A stretch of 64,000 bases of DNA from Streptomyces spinoverrucosus (GTDB taxonomy: Bacteria; Actinomycetota; Actinomycetes; Streptomycetales; Streptomycetaceae): contig NZ_BJND01000028.1 of the NCBI RefSeq assembly GCF_006539505.1, positions 1-64,000 of the forward strand. Direction: 5' to 3'. Position numbers and translations under genes: made by a program. Positions 52,527 to 61,534 of this stretch are shown here, one piece after another (within the stretch, counting starts at the first letter, position 1; every line of letters starts with the position of its first letter). The notes under the pieces were generated by a model. That model made no database searches. It saw only the letters and a list, made by a program, of their open reading frames with translations, and was not told the origin of the DNA.

Positions 52527-53036
52527 ATGACGACCAATGACGCACACGCATCCGTCCTCGACACCGACATCGACGCGCTCCAGGGCGGCTCCGCCGACCT
52601 CAAGCAGTACGCCGGGCAGGCCGTGCTCATCGTGAATGTGGCCTCCAAGTGCGGGCTGACCCCGCAGTACGCCGGGCTTGAGCGGCTGCACGAGCGGTAC
52701 GCGGACCGCGGGTTCACCGTGCTCGGCGTGCCCTGCAACCAGTTCCTCGGGCAGGAGCCCGGCAGCGCCGAGGAGATCGCCGAGTTCTGCTCGGCGACGT
52801 ACGGCGTGACCTTCCCGATGACCGAGAAGGTCGAGGTGAACGGGGAGGGCAGGCACCCGCTGTACGAGCGGCTGGTCGGCTTCGCCGACGGCGAGGGGCA
52901 CAGCGGGGACATCCGCTGGAACTTCGAGAAGTTCCTGATCGGGCGGGACGGCACGGTCGTCGCCCGGTTCTCGCCGCAGACCGAGCCGGAGGCGGCGGAG
53001 GTCGTGGCGGCGGTGGAGCGGCAGCTCGCCGCTTGA
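52527..53036 (+). CDS. glutathione peroxidase-family thiol peroxidase
   Basis: 169 aa with an ATG start at 52527. The thioredoxin fold has the catalytic tetrad of the family: Cys in NVASKCGLTPQY, Gln in NQFLGQEPGS, Trp and Asn in IRWNFEKFLIG. The second block VLGVPCNQF includes the resolving-type Cys. Peroxidatic Cys rather than selenocysteine. In actinomycetes such enzymes use thioredoxin or mycothiol systems to reduce peroxides. Stand-alone gene. Confidence 0.92.
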   Translation: MTTNDAHASVLDTDIDALQGGSADLKQYAGQAVLIVNVASKCGLTPQYAGLERLHERYADRGFTVLGVPCNQFLGQEPGSAEEIAEFCSATYGVTFPMTEKVEVNGEGRHPLYERLVGFADGEGHSGDIRWNFEKFLIGRDGTVVARFSPQTEPEAAEVVAAVERQLAA

Positions 53037-53106
53037 CCTTTCCCCTGGGGCAGACCCGACCTTCCTGTCACCGGGCCAACGGCGCCCGGTGACGGAGGAT
53101 GACGTG

Positions 53107-53964
53107 GTGAACGTAGGAGAGGAACTGCTCACCATCGGGACGTTCGCCGCCCGGGCACGCCTGTCGGCCAAGGCCCTGCGGCTGTACGACCGGCTGGGAC
53201 TGTTGGCCCCGGCGCACGTCGACGAGGCCAGCGGCTACCGCTACTACCGCGCGGGACAGGTCGAACGCGCCCGGCTCGTGGCGCTCCTGCGCCAGCTCGA
53301 CATGCCGCTCGCGCGGATCGCCGAGGTCGTCGAGGCGCCGGACGGGGCCGCTGCCGCCGACCGGCTCGACGTGTACTGGGCGGACGTCGAGGAGCGGTTG
53401 GCCGGGCAGCGGACGCTCGCCGAGTACCTCCGTGGACGACTGTCGGGGAGGAGCTCCGAGATGTACGGGAAGTTCGTGGTCGAGACGGTGGACGTGCCCG
53501 AGCAGGTGCTGATCAGCGAGACGCGGCATGTGCTGGCGGGTGAGCTGCCGGCGTGGATCGGGGCGTCGCTGGGCCGACTGGAGGAGGCGGCGAAGGAGTG
53601 CGGCGGCATCACGGCGGCGCCGTTCGTCGTGTACCACTCCGAGGTGTCGATGGAGAGCGACGGACCGGTGGAGGCGTGCGTGCCGGTTGCCGACGAGGCG
53701 GCGGCGCGGGCGTGGGCCGAGGCGGCCGGGCGGGCGCACCAGGCGCGGGTGCGGGTCGAGCCCGCGCGGCGGCTGGCGTACACCCGGATCACCAAGGCGC
53801 AGGTGGCGCATCCGCAGATCCTCGCCGCGTTCGAGGCGGTGGAGCAGTGGGTCGGGGGGCAGGGGCTGACGTTCGACGGGCCCAGCCGGGAGGTCTACTT
53901 CGCGGACTGGGACGCTGCCGGGCCCGAGGACCCGGTGTGCGACGTGGCGTTCCCCGTGCGGTGA
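53107..53964 (+). CDS. MerR-family regulator with GyrI-like effector domain (BmrR type)
   Basis: 285 aa. GTG 53107 is chosen because GGAGGA (53094-53099) lies 7 nt before it; GTG 53089 and 53104 are alternatives. Winged helix at ~10-75 (IGTFAARARLSAKALRLYDR, YRYYRAGQVERARLVALLR), coiled-coil linker, then a ~155-residue GyrI-like domain (VPEQVLISETRHVLAGELPA, ACVPVADEAA) that in BmrR binds bulky drugs. No partner exporter is adjacent. Confidence 0.87.
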   Translation: MNVGEELLTIGTFAARARLSAKALRLYDRLGLLAPAHVDEASGYRYYRAGQVERARLVALLRQLDMPLARIAEVVEAPDGAAAADRLDVYWADVEERLAGQRTLAEYLRGRLSGRSSEMYGKFVVETVDVPEQVLISETRHVLAGELPAWIGASLGRLEEAAKECGGITAAPFVVYHSEVSMESDGPVEACVPVADEAAARAWAEAAGRAHQARVRVEPARRLAYTRITKAQVAHPQILAAFEAVEQWVGGQGLTFDGPSREVYFADWDAAGPEDPVCDVAFPVR

Positions 53965-53987
53965 CCTGACGGTCCAAGGACAGGCCC

Positions 53988-54028
53988 GAGCCCTCTCGGC
54001 TAGGACGGCGAACTGGTCGAGAGGGCTC
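53988..54028. terminator. terminator between MerR and DUF397 genes
   Basis: Perfect 11-bp stem (GAGCCCTCTCG at 53988-53998; complement 54018-54028) with a 19-nt loop, followed by TTGGGG. Convergent position, so it serves both strands. Confidence 0.75.
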
Positions 54029-54081
54029 TTGGGGTACTGCTGTGCAGTTGTCGGGCGGCGTCAGGGAGGTTCCTCCTCCCC

Positions 54082-54273
54082 TTACGCCTTGACCGAGGCC
54101 ACGAAGACGCTCCACGCGGTCGCGGGGAACGCCAGGACGGGGCCCTCGGTCACCTTGGAGTCCCGGACGGAGATTGCGGACAGGACAGGGGACTTGATCT
54201 CGACGCACGCGCCGTTGCCCTGGGAGTACGAGGACTTGACCCACGTGTCCGTCGCGCCCTGCTTGATTGCCAT
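54082..54273 (-). CDS. DUF397 small protein
   Basis: 63 aa with an ATG start at 54273. It matches the DUF397 consensus (WVKSSYSQGNGACVEIK, VRDSKVTEGPVLAFPATAW). In Streptomyces such proteins pair with XRE/DUF5753 regulators like the one just upstream and act as their antagonist partners in development-related pathways (WhiJ/BldB-type modules). The pair is in the usual order on the same strand. Confidence 0.9.
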   Translation of the reverse strand: MAIKQGATDTWVKSSYSQGNGACVEIKSPVLSAISVRDSKVTEGPVLAFPATAWSVFVASVKA

Positions 54274-54464
54274 TTTCGCTCCGGTAAGCAGTTGCTGAGT
54301 TGCTGTGATCGCGCCAACGTTCTTGCTCGATGGCGTGATCGACGCTACTCGCCAACATCGCCGCACGGAGCGGCCATTCACTCGACCGGCTGGCATATAC
54401 CAGCAAGGACTTCCCAACGAGGCGGGCGACGGTGTATCTTTCCGCCCCGCGCATCCCGCAGGGC

Positions 54465-55322
54465 TCAGCGAGCGTAACTCTTCGCCACATCCGAGAGGAA
54501 TTCCCGGGTTTGGTCGACATTCAGCGCCTGCGCCCGCAAATGCTCGTACATCACGCTGTACTTCTGGACGTCCTGCGGCTTCTCCAGGTAGAGGTCGCTG
54601 GTGACACCCTCGATGTAGACCACGCTGGAATCCGCGGCGTCCGGGAACTCCAGGATCGCGTACTGCCCGCTCACACCGGGGTGCGCGCCCATCTGGAACG
54701 GGATCAACTGCACGGTGACATGCGGCAGCTGGGACATCTCCAGCAGGTGCTCCAGCTGGTCGATCATCACCTGTTTGTTGCCGACCTCGCGGCGTACGGC
54801 GGCCTCGTCGAGCACCGCCCACAGGCGCAGCGGGTTCTCCTCGGCGGCAATACGTTCCTGCCGACGCAGCCGCACCTGAACGCGTCTGTCGATGTCGGTG
54901 GGCGTCGCCTCCGGCAGCGCGCCGCGGATCAGCGACTCGGCGTACTGGCGCGTCTGCAACAGGCCGGGGACCACCTGCGGGTCGTACACCCGGAGGCTCG
55001 CCGCGTCCGTCTCCAGACCGATGTAGACGCTGTACGGGATATCGCCGAAGGAGTGCCACCAGCCCTGCTGGCGCGAGTCCTTGGCCATCTGCATCAGCGA
55101 GTCGACGATCCGGTGATCCTCCACCTCGTAGACACCGCACAGGTCACGGACGTCGCGCTGGCTGATGCTGCGTCGGCCGTTCTCCAGACGGCTGATCTTC
55201 GACTGGGACACCAGCAGCCGCTCCGCCACCTCCTCGGCCGTCATGCCCTTGAGCTCGCGGAGCCTGCGCAGCTCCTGGCCCAGCCGGCGCCGCCTGACGG
55301 TGGGATTGACATTGGACGCCAC
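54465..55322 (-). CDS. XRE-family regulator with DUF5753
   Basis: 285 aa with an ATG start at 55322. N-terminal helix-turn-helix (LRELKGMTAEEVAERLLVSQ, SKISRLENGRR), then the DUF5753 domain (YIGLETDAASLRVYDPQVVPG, LLQTRQYAESLI, QLPHVTVQLIPFQMGAHPG). WhiJ-like. It works with the DUF397 protein encoded 191 bp downstream. Four 11-bp repeats lie upstream and could be its own binding sites. Confidence 0.9.
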   Translation of the reverse strand: MASNVNPTVRRRRLGQELRRLRELKGMTAEEVAERLLVSQSKISRLENGRRSISQRDVRDLCGVYEVEDHRIVDSLMQMAKDSRQQGWWHSFGDIPYSVYIGLETDAASLRVYDPQVVPGLLQTRQYAESLIRGALPEATPTDIDRRVQVRLRRQERIAAEENPLRLWAVLDEAAVRREVGNKQVMIDQLEHLLEMSQLPHVTVQLIPFQMGAHPGVSGQYAILEFPDAADSSVVYIEGVTSDLYLEKPQDVQKYSVMYEHLRAQALNVDQTREFLSDVAKSYAR

Positions 55323-55417
55323 GGGACGTGCACCTCCGGCTGCGTGCCTCGAACTTGCAACTATGCGTATCTGCTGCTGAGCAGACTGCCACCAAGGGGC
55401 TACTTACCGCTGGGAAA

Positions 55418-55461
55418 CAGCGGATATGCAGCGGATATGCGGTGGATATGCGGTGGGTACG
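55418..55461. repeat. four tandem 11-bp repeats upstream of the DUF5753 regulator
   Basis: Units CAGCGGATATG, CAGCGGATATG, CGGTGGATATG, CGGTGGGTACG follow without gaps. The 11-bp period places each unit on the same helix face. The block is 96-139 bp upstream of the regulator start. The remaining 55323-55742 region has no gene. Confidence 0.7.
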
Positions 55462-55742
55462 CGACAGGACGCAAGTTCGTACCACTTCGTGCGAGGTGTT
55501 CGCGAGGGTACGCGAGGTACGCGAAGCGGCGCGGGACATGCGACCGCGCGGGGTGGTGGGGCCGTCCGTCGTCCGAACGACGGCTCCCGCCACCCCGCGC
55601 GGACCGCTGCGGCTCCCGAACCGGGTCTTGGGGACTCAGGTGCGGCGCTGACGGTGCGTGGTGCGGCCCGGTGCCCTGTGGGCCGTACCGGTGGTGCTGG
55701 GTGGTGCCGTTGGGTGATGGTGCGCTGCCGTGGGACTGCGGC

Positions 55743-56495
55743 TCAGTGGGCCACGGCGCGTGCCATCGTGCCGCGGTGCGGCTGCACCGGGACACTCCGG
55801 GCCGGCTCCGCCGACCTGGCTCCGGCGGCGGCCTGGCGGCCGGCCGGGGCAGGGCTGCGGCGCGGCTGGGCCGCGACGCCGTTCTGAACGTCCATCACGG
55901 CGTGCGCCACGAGGCCGCCCATCGGGTCGTGCCTGATCAGGTCCCGCAGCCGGGAACGGGACGAGCGGCCCTCGTTGCCCGGATACAGGTGCTTGCCGAG
56001 GCCGACCGCGTGGGCCAGTGCGGCGAGCGCCGCGGTCCGCGGGTCCGGCGGAACGCCGGTGCGGATCGCGGAATCCAGCCGGGCCCTGATCTCCCGGCTG
56101 ATGGCGTTGTCCGTCGCCTGGTAGCGAGTTGTCGGCAACACCCCGCACATCTGACCGGCCACGGCATGCACCATGCCGCACCGCTCCAGATGCGAGAGGT
56201 AGGTCTGGCGGAGCCCCAGTCGTGGCCCGCCGATCCAGTGGACCGCCCGTACCGGGGCGCCGCGCCTGCGCAGCAACTCCAACGCGCAATCCAGTGTCGG
56301 ATCTCCTGTCGGCCGTGGTACCACCACGGCGATACGATCCCCGTCTGGGGCTATCCGTCCGGCCAGCGCCAGCTCCACTAGCTGTGCTCCGGCCAGACCG
56401 AGGTCGAGCGACTGCGGCTGTGCCGTGGTACCCGTTGCCGGGTCCAGTGCCAGCAGCAGAAGCTCCTCCGGAAGTGTTCTGCGGCTCCTGCCCAT
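55743..56495 (-). CDS. GPP34 (GOLPH3/VPS74) family phosphoprotein-like protein
   Basis: 250 aa with an ATG start at 56495. Typical GPP34 blocks: RTLPEELLLLALDPATG, LGLAGAQLVELALAGRI, RQTYLSHLERCGMVHAV and AALAHAVGLGKHLYPGNEGR. In eukaryotes this fold binds phosphoinositides; Streptomyces has several copies of unknown role. The C-terminal ~40 residues are Ala/Pro/Arg-rich and probably disordered. Divergent from the carboxypeptidase gene. Confidence 0.9.
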   Translation of the reverse strand: MGRSRRTLPEELLLLALDPATGTTAQPQSLDLGLAGAQLVELALAGRIAPDGDRIAVVVPRPTGDPTLDCALELLRRRGAPVRAVHWIGGPRLGLRQTYLSHLERCGMVHAVAGQMCGVLPTTRYQATDNAISREIRARLDSAIRTGVPPDPRTAALAALAHAVGLGKHLYPGNEGRSSRSRLRDLIRHDPMGGLVAHAVMDVQNGVAAQPRRSPAPAGRQAAAGARSAEPARSVPVQPHRGTMARAVAH

Positions 56496-56745
56496 CCATG
56501 CCTCCCCGCGTGGATGAATGACAGGGTGACCCCTCTCACATTGGTCTGTCGAGGGTGCGTGACCTGTTTGTGAGGGAACCAGTAGGTATGTCGTTCTCGT
56601 CTTCGGCGTGGGTCGGGTCCGCACACAGGACACTGGTACATGGTTCGGACAGCGCTTCGGACAGTCCTGGTGGGGGCGGTGGTCCGGGCAACGGTTCACG
56701 GTTGGGTACGCGCACGGAGGCGTGCGGCGCATGGAGGAGGCATCG

Positions 56746-59481
56746 GTGGCGGGCGAGTCCCCCGACAGGTCGAAGCAGCGCGAGTCGTCGGCAGAACCGA
56801 CGTCGGGGAGCGCGAGTCCGGTTCCCGAGGCCAGGAACGGCGCCACCACCCCTGACCCACGGCTCGCCGTGGCACGGGAGTCCGGGGGCGGGCGTGAGGC
56901 GGACACGGCGACGCGGGTGCTCTCGGTGAAGGAACTCTCCGAGGAGACGGAGGGGGCTGCTGGTGAGGCGGCTTCCGAGCAACCTGCGGGCCGTGAGGAG
57001 CCCGAAGCGCCCGAGGACGGTGCCGAGTCCGACACGACGGGCGACGACCGGCTGCGGGCGGCTGTGGCGGCTTGGGTGACGTCTGCGGACGGGAAGGCCG
57101 AGGAGGGCGACGCGGACGCCGATGAGCCCGGCGACGGGGCTGGGGCAGCAGATGAGGCCGAGGGTGAGCGCGAGGGCGACACCGACGCCGACGAGCCCGG
57201 CGACAGGGCTGAGGTTGCCAACGAGGCCGAGGACGTGACGGCCGCCGGTGCCGGGGACTCTGGCGGGGAGGACGGCGCCGCCGAGGACAAGTCGGCCGCC
57301 GGTCAGGAGAACTCCGCCGAGGCCGAGACGCCCGCCGTGGAGGAGGCTCCCGCCCAGGACGAGACGCCCGCCGTGGAGGGGGCTCTCGCCCAGCGGAGCG
57401 AGCCCACCGAGGAGCTGGATGCTCACGGCGAGGAGACCGCGAACACCGGCGCCGCAGCCGGGGAACCTGGGGACACTCGGGCCGCAGCCGGCGAGGCCAA
57501 CGGCAAGGCCGGTGCCACGGCCGAGACGGCCGACAGCGACACCAGCGCCGTAGCCAACACGGCCAACGGCAAGGCCGGTGCCGCGACGGAGACAGCCGAC
57601 AGCGACACCGGCGCCGCGACCGAGACAGCCGACAGCGACACCAGCGCCGTGACCGAGACGGCCAAGGGCGACACCGGCGCCGCAGCCGAGAACACCAAGG
57701 GCGACACCGACGCCGCACCCGAGGACGCCAAGGACGCTCCCAAGGACGGCTCCCCGGACGCCGCCCCGGACCGCACCAAGGCCGACTCCCAGCACGCCGC
57801 CACGAGCGGCCGCACCCCGCAATCCAGCGCCGACGACGCCACCAAGGCCGACGCACCCCCCGTAGACCAGCCCACGGCCGTCTTCCGGGCCGTGAAGCCG
57901 TCGGAACCGGCTGTCGACCAGCCGACCACCATGCTGAAGCTGGGGGACGTCAAGAAGCCCGCTCCGGCGCCGGAGTCGGATGCCGAGCGCACCAGCAAGT
58001 TCGTTGCGCTGAAGCCGTTGGACGACCCGTCGACGCGCAAGCCCCCGCGGCCCGCCGAGGCGACGACCGCGCTGCCGAAGGTCGCGGCGGAGAAGTCCAA
58101 GGCGCCCGCCGAGGCCACCACCGCGCTGCCGAGGGTCCCCGCCGACCAGACCGCCTCCGTGCCGCAGGTCGGCCCGGAGCGGACGACGCAGCAGCCGCTG
58201 CCGCCGAAGCCGCCGCTGGATCTGCTGGCCGAGCTGACCAACACCCCGCCGCCCCCGGAGACCCCGCTGCGGACGGCGGTGCGGCGGGTCAAGATCTGGA
58301 CGCCGCTGGTACTGCTGCTGGCGATCGTGTTTGCGATCGTGCAGGCCGTACGGCCGCTGCCGACGCCCGCCCTAGAACTCACCGCCGAGGCGTCGTACAC
58401 CTTCGACGGCGACCAGGTCACCCTCCCGTGGCCGAACGAGGGTCAGGGCGCGATGGACGTCACCGGCATCGGCACGATGGGCGGCTTCGGCGAGCAGAAG
58501 CCGGTCGCCATCGGCTCGGTCGCCAAGGCCATGACGGCGTACGTCGTCCTGCAGAAGCACCCGTTGAAGCCCGGCGAGGAGGGCCCGAAGATCACGGTCG
58601 ACGCGCTCGCCGAGAAGGAGGGCGGCTACGACCAGGCCGGCGAGTCCACGCTCAACACCGTCAAGGAGGGCGACCAGCTCACCTTGCGCCAGGCACTGTC
58701 CGCCATCATGATCCCCTCCGCCAACAACATCGCGCGCCTGCTGGCCCGTTGGGACTCCGGCACCGAGGCCGCGTTCATCAAGAAGATGAACGACACCGCC
58801 AAGGAGCTGGGCATGAAGAACACCACGTACACCGACGCCTCCGGGCTGAAGGAGACCACCGTCTCCACCGCCGAGGACCAGGTGAAGCTGGGCAACGAGC
58901 TGGTGCAGATCCCGGCCCTGGTGGAGATCACCAAGCTGCCCTCGTGGTTCGACCCGTCCGGCCAGAAGTGGCGCAACTGGAACACCCTCGTGCCCTACAA
59001 CGGCGCCATCGGCATCAAGACCGGCACCACCACCGCGGCCGGCGGCAACCTGCTGTTCGCCGCCACCAAGGAGGTCGGCGGCGAGACGGTCACCGTGGTC
59101 GGCGCGATCCTCGGCCAGCACAAGGCGCCGATCATCGACACGGTGAACGCCGTCAGCAAGACCGCGATGCTCGGCGCCCAGGACGCGCTGGCCTCGGCGA
59201 AGATCCTGAAGAAGGGCGATGTCGTCGGGTACGTCGACGATCAGCTCGGCGGCCGGACGCCGGTCGTCGTCACGCAGGACGTCACCGCGGTCGGCTGGGC
59301 GGGCCTGAAGGTGAAGCTGTCCTTCGCCCCCGACGCCGTACCGCACACCGCGAAGGCCGGCACCAAGGTCGGCACGCTCACCGTGGGCGATGGCAGCGGC
59401 GGCGCGGTCGAGGTGCCGGTGGCCCTGCAGTCGGACCTCACCGAACCGGGCTTCACGGACAAGCTGACCCGCGTCGCCTGA
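56746..59481 (+). CDS. D-alanyl-D-alanine carboxypeptidase (PBP5-type) with very long acidic cytoplasmic tail
   Basis: 911 aa. GTG 56746 is chosen because GGAGGAGG lies 5 nt upstream; ATG 56731 is an alternative. Residues 1-~515 are low-complexity, rich in Ala/Glu/Asp/Thr, with near-repeats of TADSD and AKGDTGA (57499-57735), then short Thr motifs (DQPTAVF, DQPTTML, ERTSKFV, EATTALP twice). One helix (WTPLVLLLAIVFAIV, ~520) anchors it. The extracellular part is the penicillin-binding domain: SVAK (~590), SANN (~657), KTGT (~757), and a C-terminal beta domain. It trims the terminal D-Ala of peptidoglycan stem peptides. PBP5 enzymes are usually ~400 aa, so the tail more than doubles it. Confidence 0.9.
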   Translation: MAGESPDRSKQRESSAEPTSGSASPVPEARNGATTPDPRLAVARESGGGREADTATRVLSVKELSEETEGAAGEAASEQPAGREEPEAPEDGAESDTTGDDRLRAAVAAWVTSADGKAEEGDADADEPGDGAGAADEAEGEREGDTDADEPGDRAEVANEAEDVTAAGAGDSGGEDGAAEDKSAAGQENSAEAETPAVEEAPAQDETPAVEGALAQRSEPTEELDAHGEETANTGAAAGEPGDTRAAAGEANGKAGATAETADSDTSAVANTANGKAGAATETADSDTGAATETADSDTSAVTETAKGDTGAAAENTKGDTDAAPEDAKDAPKDGSPDAAPDRTKADSQHAATSGRTPQSSADDATKADAPPVDQPTAVFRAVKPSEPAVDQPTTMLKLGDVKKPAPAPESDAERTSKFVALKPLDDPSTRKPPRPAEATTALPKVAAEKSKAPAEATTALPRVPADQTASVPQVGPERTTQQPLPPKPPLDLLAELTNTPPPPETPLRTAVRRVKIWTPLVLLLAIVFAIVQAVRPLPTPALELTAEASYTFDGDQVTLPWPNEGQGAMDVTGIGTMGGFGEQKPVAIGSVAKAMTAYVVLQKHPLKPGEEGPKITVDALAEKEGGYDQAGESTLNTVKEGDQLTLRQALSAIMIPSANNIARLLARWDSGTEAAFIKKMNDTAKELGMKNTTYTDASGLKETTVSTAEDQVKLGNELVQIPALVEITKLPSWFDPSGQKWRNWNTLVPYNGAIGIKTGTTTAAGGNLLFAATKEVGGETVTVVGAILGQHKAPIIDTVNAVSKTAMLGAQDALASAKILKKGDVVGYVDDQLGGRTPVVVTQDVTAVGWAGLKVKLSFAPDAVPHTAKAGTKVGTLTVGDGSGGAVEVPVALQSDLTEPGFTDKLTRVA
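57499..57735 (+). repeat. degenerate coding repeats in the carboxypeptidase tail
   Basis: Units of ~39-42 bp encode variations on NGKAGA-TETADSDT and ETAKGDTGAA. The repeats are in frame and mostly differ at third positions or by Ala/Thr/Val swaps. Probably grows and shrinks by slippage. Confidence 0.65.
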
Positions 59482-59689
59482 CCCGGCCCACGCGTGACCA
59501 CCCCACCGCACCCCGTCGACGGAGCCCTCCCCGGGCGCCCGTCGGCGGGGTGCGTGCTAGCGTCACGAAACGGGACAGGACGCCCGCGCACGGGACGGGC
59601 GCGGGAACGCCTCGTCACATGGCCGAAAACAGCCGGGAAACGGGGCGTGCGGCCGAGAGCGGAAGACGGGACACGGGGAGTGCCAACAG

Positions 59690-61534
59690 GTGGCCACTGC
59701 GGAGCCGACACGCGCCGACGACACCGGTCCGGGCCCGGGATCCGGCCCGCGAATACGCGTGCCGGCGAGACCTTCCGAGGGATCGCCCGACGCATCGCCC
59801 GGGCCGCCCGGGGTGACCGTCCGTGACCGGCTGAAGCGGCTCGCCCAGCATCCCGTCCTTCTCACCACCGCCCTCTCGGGCGTGCTCCACGTCACCTGGT
59901 TCTTCACGTTCGCGAACAGCGGTGGGGACCTCGCGGCGCAGGACGCCTGGGCCGAGTTCGTCGGCCGCCACCCCGACTCGGCGTACAACCTCGCCTGGTA
60001 CGGCGGCATGCACCCGGTGTCGTACAGCGTGGTGTCGCCGTATCTGATGTCGCTGCTCGGTGTGCGGACCACGATGATGATCGCGGGGACGCTCTCCGCG
60101 GGGCTGCTGACGCTGATCCTGGTGCGCAGCCGGGCGGTGCGGCAGCCGCTGTGGGCCGGGCTCGCAGGGGTGTTCGGGCTGCTGTGCAACGCGGTGTCGG
60201 GGCGGGTGACGTTCGGACTCGGCACGCTGTTCGCGCTGGCCGCGGTCGCGGTGGTGTTCTGCTGGCCGTACCGCTGGCGTTACAAACGCTGGGCGAAGGC
60301 CCTGTGCGCCGCTCCTCTCGCCGCGCTCGCCACCATGTCCTCGCCCGTCGCCGGGCTGTTTGTCGGTCTCGTCGCGGTTGCGCTGTTCCTGCAGAAGCGG
60401 CGCCCGGGCGCATGGGCGCTGGGGCTCGCGCCGTCCGCCGTGGTGGCGGTGTCGGCGTGGGCGTTCCCGTTCTCCGGCACCCAGCCGATGTCCTTCGGGT
60501 CGGCCGCGCTGCCCCTGCTCTACTCGGCCTTCGTCTTCCTCCTCGTCCCGCGCGACTGGAAGACCGTGCGCATCACCTCCGCCGTGTACGGCCTGGCCGT
60601 GCTGCTGGTGTGGCTGATCAGCTCGCAGATCGGGTCGAACATCACGCGACTGTCGATGCTGTTCGCGGGCGTCGCGCTGCTGGCCGCGCTGCCGTTCGCG
60701 GTGCCGCACTCGCGCAAGTGGTACGCCATCGTGGTGGCCTTCATCGGGTTCGTCACCTGGATCGGCTACAAGTCGGTCGACGACGTGGTCCATACGACGC
60801 CGAGGGCGTCCTGGGCGCGTGAGCTGGCCCCGCTGGTCAACGAACTGCAGCAGGTCGGCGCCGAGAAGGGCCGCGTCGAGGTGGTCCCGGCCCGCTCCCA
60901 CCGCGAGGCCTCCGCACTCGCCCCGTACGTCAACCTCGCCCGCGGCTGGAACCGCCAGGCCGACATGGAGCGCAACCCGCTCTTCTACGACGACACCCTC
61001 AACTCGGCCAACTACCACGAGTGGCTCAAGCGCTGGGCGGTGCACTACGTCGTGCTGCCCAAGGACGAGCCGGACGGGGACGGCGGTGAGCGGGAGCGGC
61101 AGCTGGTGCAGCGCGGGCTGCCGTATCTGACGCAGATCTGGGGGGACGCGAACTGGCAGCTGTTCCGGGTGACCGACCCGACCCCGCTCGCCGATCCACC
61201 GGCCACCGTCGACCGGGCCGAGCAGGGTGAGATGACCCTCCGGGTGAAGCAGCCGGGCCGGGTGCTGATCCGCGTGCCGTACTCGCCGTGGCTGAAACTG
61301 GTCGACGCCAAGGGCGAGGGCGTCGAGGCGCCGCAGGAGACGGAGGCCTCCAAGGACCGTCCCGAGGGCGCGCCGAAGACGTACCTCAACCTCAACGGCT
61401 GCCTGATGGAGACCGAGGAGGACGCGCAGGGCGACAAGTGGACGGTCCTGCTGGCCCCCCGGGCGGGGACGTACCGGCTGGCGTCTCCCTACGACCTGCC
61501 TCGGGGGACGCCGTGCCCGGAGGAGCTCCGGTGA
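59690..61534 (+). CDS. polytopic membrane protein, possibly GT-C-like
   Basis: 614 aa with a GTG start at 59690 and GGGAG upstream. A ~50-residue disordered N-terminus leads to about ten helices (e.g. LLTTALSGVLHVTWFFTFA, LWAGLAAPLAGV-like LWAGLAGVFGLLCNAV, WYAIVVAFIGFVTWIGY). A ~200-residue extracytoplasmic C-terminal domain follows (RSHREASALAPYVNLARGW, WAVHYVVLPKDEPD, LLAPRAGTYRLASPYD). The shape fits GT-C glycosyltransferases, although the conserved early Asp motif is not certain. It is often labelled MFS without clear support. Possibly a cell-envelope role, given the carboxypeptidase next to it. Confidence 0.65.
   Translation: MATAEPTRADDTGPGPGSGPRIRVPARPSEGSPDASPGPPGVTVRDRLKRLAQHPVLLTTALSGVLHVTWFFTFANSGGDLAAQDAWAEFVGRHPDSAYNLAWYGGMHPVSYSVVSPYLMSLLGVRTTMMIAGTLSAGLLTLILVRSRAVRQPLWAGLAGVFGLLCNAVSGRVTFGLGTLFALAAVAVVFCWPYRWRYKRWAKALCAAPLAALATMSSPVAGLFVGLVAVALFLQKRRPGAWALGLAPSAVVAVSAWAFPFSGTQPMSFGSAALPLLYSAFVFLLVPRDWKTVRITSAVYGLAVLLVWLISSQIGSNITRLSMLFAGVALLAALPFAVPHSRKWYAIVVAFIGFVTWIGYKSVDDVVHTTPRASWARELAPLVNELQQVGAEKGRVEVVPARSHREASALAPYVNLARGWNRQADMERNPLFYDDTLNSANYHEWLKRWAVHYVVLPKDEPDGDGGERERQLVQRGLPYLTQIWGDANWQLFRVTDPTPLADPPATVDRAEQGEMTLRVKQPGRVLIRVPYSPWLKLVDAKGEGVEAPQETEASKDRPEGAPKTYLNLNGCLMETEEDAQGDKWTVLLAPRAGTYRLASPYDLPRGTPCPEELR

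Noticed and set aside
57499-57735. minisatellite outside coding sequence
   Set aside because: The repeats are in frame within the carboxypeptidase tail and vary mainly at synonymous positions.
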